The translations under genes and the position numbers were made by a program. Shown in pieces: positions 4,969 through 5,833 of a stretch of DNA of 5,833 nt; the first letter of the stretch is position 1, and every line of letters begins with the position of its first letter. Source of the stretch: Gammaproteobacteria bacterium. GTDB taxonomy: Bacteria; Pseudomonadota; Gammaproteobacteria; S144-34. A model generated the notes under the pieces. It saw only the letters and a list, made by a program, of their open reading frames with translations. It was not told the DNA's origin and ran no database searches. The stretch covers positions 1 through 5,833 of the forward strand of contig WFOW01000428.1 of NCBI GenBank assembly GCA_015487895.1, read 5' to 3'.

Positions 4969-5833
4969 TCAAAGGCCCCCGCGCCGGTAGCCAAGGATAC
5001 CACGCTCGAGCAGGCGGTCCACGCGCTCGCCCACGCTGCCCAGGCCCTTGAGCTCGAGCTGCAGCAGCAGCGCGCGGTTGGCCTCGGCGCCGGCGGCGGC
5101 GACGTACTCGCGCCATACGACGCGCGCGGCCCAGCAGCAGCTCGCGTGCTCCAGGCCCGCGAAGCGCTCGAGGTCGGCCCCCTCGCGCAGCGAGCGGCTC
5201 CAGCGGCCGACCACGTGCCAGGCGGTGGCGAGGCGCCAGCGACCGGCGAGGTCCGCCTGCTCGAGGGTGCCGCGGCGGAACCGGTAGCCGAGGTTGAGGA
5301 TGCGATGCGCATCGGCCCGGTAGCGCAGGTCGACCCCGGCGCGCTCCACCTCTCCCGGGTCCGGGTCCCACTGCAGGGTCGCCGAGAGGCGCAGCGGCCG
5401 CCACGGCAATGCCGAGACCTGCAGCACCAGGTTCGACCCGCGCCGGCCATCGACGGCGCCGCCGGGCAGCACCACGCGCCGGTCGCGGAAGTAGCGGATC
5501 TGGCCGATGCCCACCGACAGCCGCTCGGTGCCCGTGGCGGTCTCGAGCAGGCGGGTGGTGACGGCGAGCGTGAGCTGGTTGGCGTCGCCGACGCGGTCGG
5601 GCCCCGAGAAGCGGTCCTCGCGGAAGAGCTGCGCCCAGGAGAAGTCGAGCAGCCCCGTGTCGAAGACCGGCAGGTCGTCCTGGCTCTCGTAGGGCACGTA
5701 GAGGTAGTAGAGCCGCGGCTCGATGGTGTGCAGGAGGCGTCCGCCGGCGAGCCGCTTCTCGAGGAACAGGCCGGCGTCGAGGCTCGCCGTGGGCAGCGTG
5801 CGGCTGGGCGAGCCGGGCATGCCCGCGCCGGGG
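4969..5833 (-). CDS. lptD: LPS-assembly outer-membrane protein LptD, C-terminal part only
   Basis: LptD forms, with the lipoprotein LptE plugged inside, the outer-membrane barrel that inserts lipopolysaccharide into the outer leaflet. The window holds the last 287 or so residues (E. coli total 784); the N-terminal jellyroll and early barrel strands lie beyond the right edge. The frame is open to the edge, so the ATG at 5820 is an internal methionine and not the start. Diagnostic segments are IEPRLYYLYVPYESQDDLPVFDTG followed by FSWAQLFREDRFSGPDRVGDANQLTL, then IGQIRYFRDR. The adjacent Cys-Cys pair is encoded at 5139-5134, 55 residues before the end. In E. coli the corresponding pair C724/C725 forms the two inter-domain disulfides needed for function. 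The ending GLGSVGERVDRLLERGILGY is typical of the family. It is followed after 35 bases by surA on the same strand, with no terminator in the gap. Confidence 0.97.
   Translation of the reverse strand, partial: PGAGMPGSPSRTLPTASLDAGLFLEKRLAGGRLLHTIEPRLYYLYVPYESQDDLPVFDTGLLDFSWAQLFREDRFSGPDRVGDANQLTLAVTTRLLETATGTERLSVGIGQIRYFRDRRVVLPGGAVDGRRGSNLVLQVSALPWRPLRLSATLQWDPDPGEVERAGVDLRYRADAHRILNLGYRFRRGTLEQADLAGRWRLATAWHVVGRWSRSLREGADLERFAGLEHASCCWAARVVWREYVAAAGAEANRALLLQLELKGLGSVGERVDRLLERGILGYRRGGL

Noticed and set aside
5081..5093. Second copy of the palindrome arm GCCTCGGCGCCGG within lptD
   Set aside because: Only one arm is present, and it encodes Ala-Gly-Ala-Glu-Ala on the coding strand, as the right arm of the palindrome also does, so shared GC-rich codon use explains it.
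3611..5404. Extended 597-residue version of SurA beginning inside lptD
   Set aside because: The extra N-terminal 157 residues are an out-of-frame reading of lptD; the signal peptide begins at the ATG at 4933.
3585..5450. Minus-strand open frame of 621 codons over surA and lptD
   Set aside because: Out of frame with both real genes and with a repetitive Arg/Ala/Pro translation.

Overview
This is a GC-rich (roughly three quarters G+C by eye), densely coding chromosomal segment. It most likely comes from a gammaproteobacterium. The evidence is the gene order lptD-surA-pdxA-rsmA, together with an LptD C-terminus carrying the adjacent Cys-Cys pair. The composition would suit a high-GC member of the Chromatiales/Ectothiorhodospiraceae or Xanthomonadales type, but the genus cannot be fixed from this window. 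No mobile element, CRISPR array, tRNA or rRNA was seen.

Layout. Positions 1-696 (minus): pgl, 6-phosphogluconolactonase, running off the left edge with only its last residues missing. Positions 697-802: a divergent intergenic region with a strong GC-rich inverted repeat. Positions 803-1015 (plus): a 70-residue protein of unknown function. Positions 1016-1186: a non-coding stretch with a short hairpin. Positions 1187-1531 and 1533-1847 (plus): two small, apparently exported proteins of unknown function, tightly coupled, whose last 15 residues align without a gap. Positions 1820-5833 (minus, read right to left): lptD (3' part only), surA, pdxA and rsmA. The rsmA 3' end overlaps the 3' end of the second exported-protein gene by 28 bases.

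How the genes work together. LptD is the outer-membrane LPS translocon and SurA is the periplasmic chaperone for outer-membrane proteins including LptD, so these two form an envelope-assembly unit. PdxA (vitamin B6 synthesis) and RsmA (16S rRNA dimethylation) follow in the same apparent operon, with a 10-base gap and a 4-base ATGA overlap. This is the classical linkage known from E. coli, but apaG and apaH, which follow rsmA there, are absent here. Pgl belongs to the oxidative pentose phosphate / Entner-Doudoroff route and is transcribed leftward as part of a separate unit.

The least explained part is 697-1847: the 70-residue protein, the paired small exported proteins with a matching C-terminal tail, a 26-base perfect palindrome inside the second of them, and the convergent overlap with rsmA. 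The rest is well-known housekeeping machinery. One oddity there is that the second parvulin domain of SurA lacks its usual first histidine.
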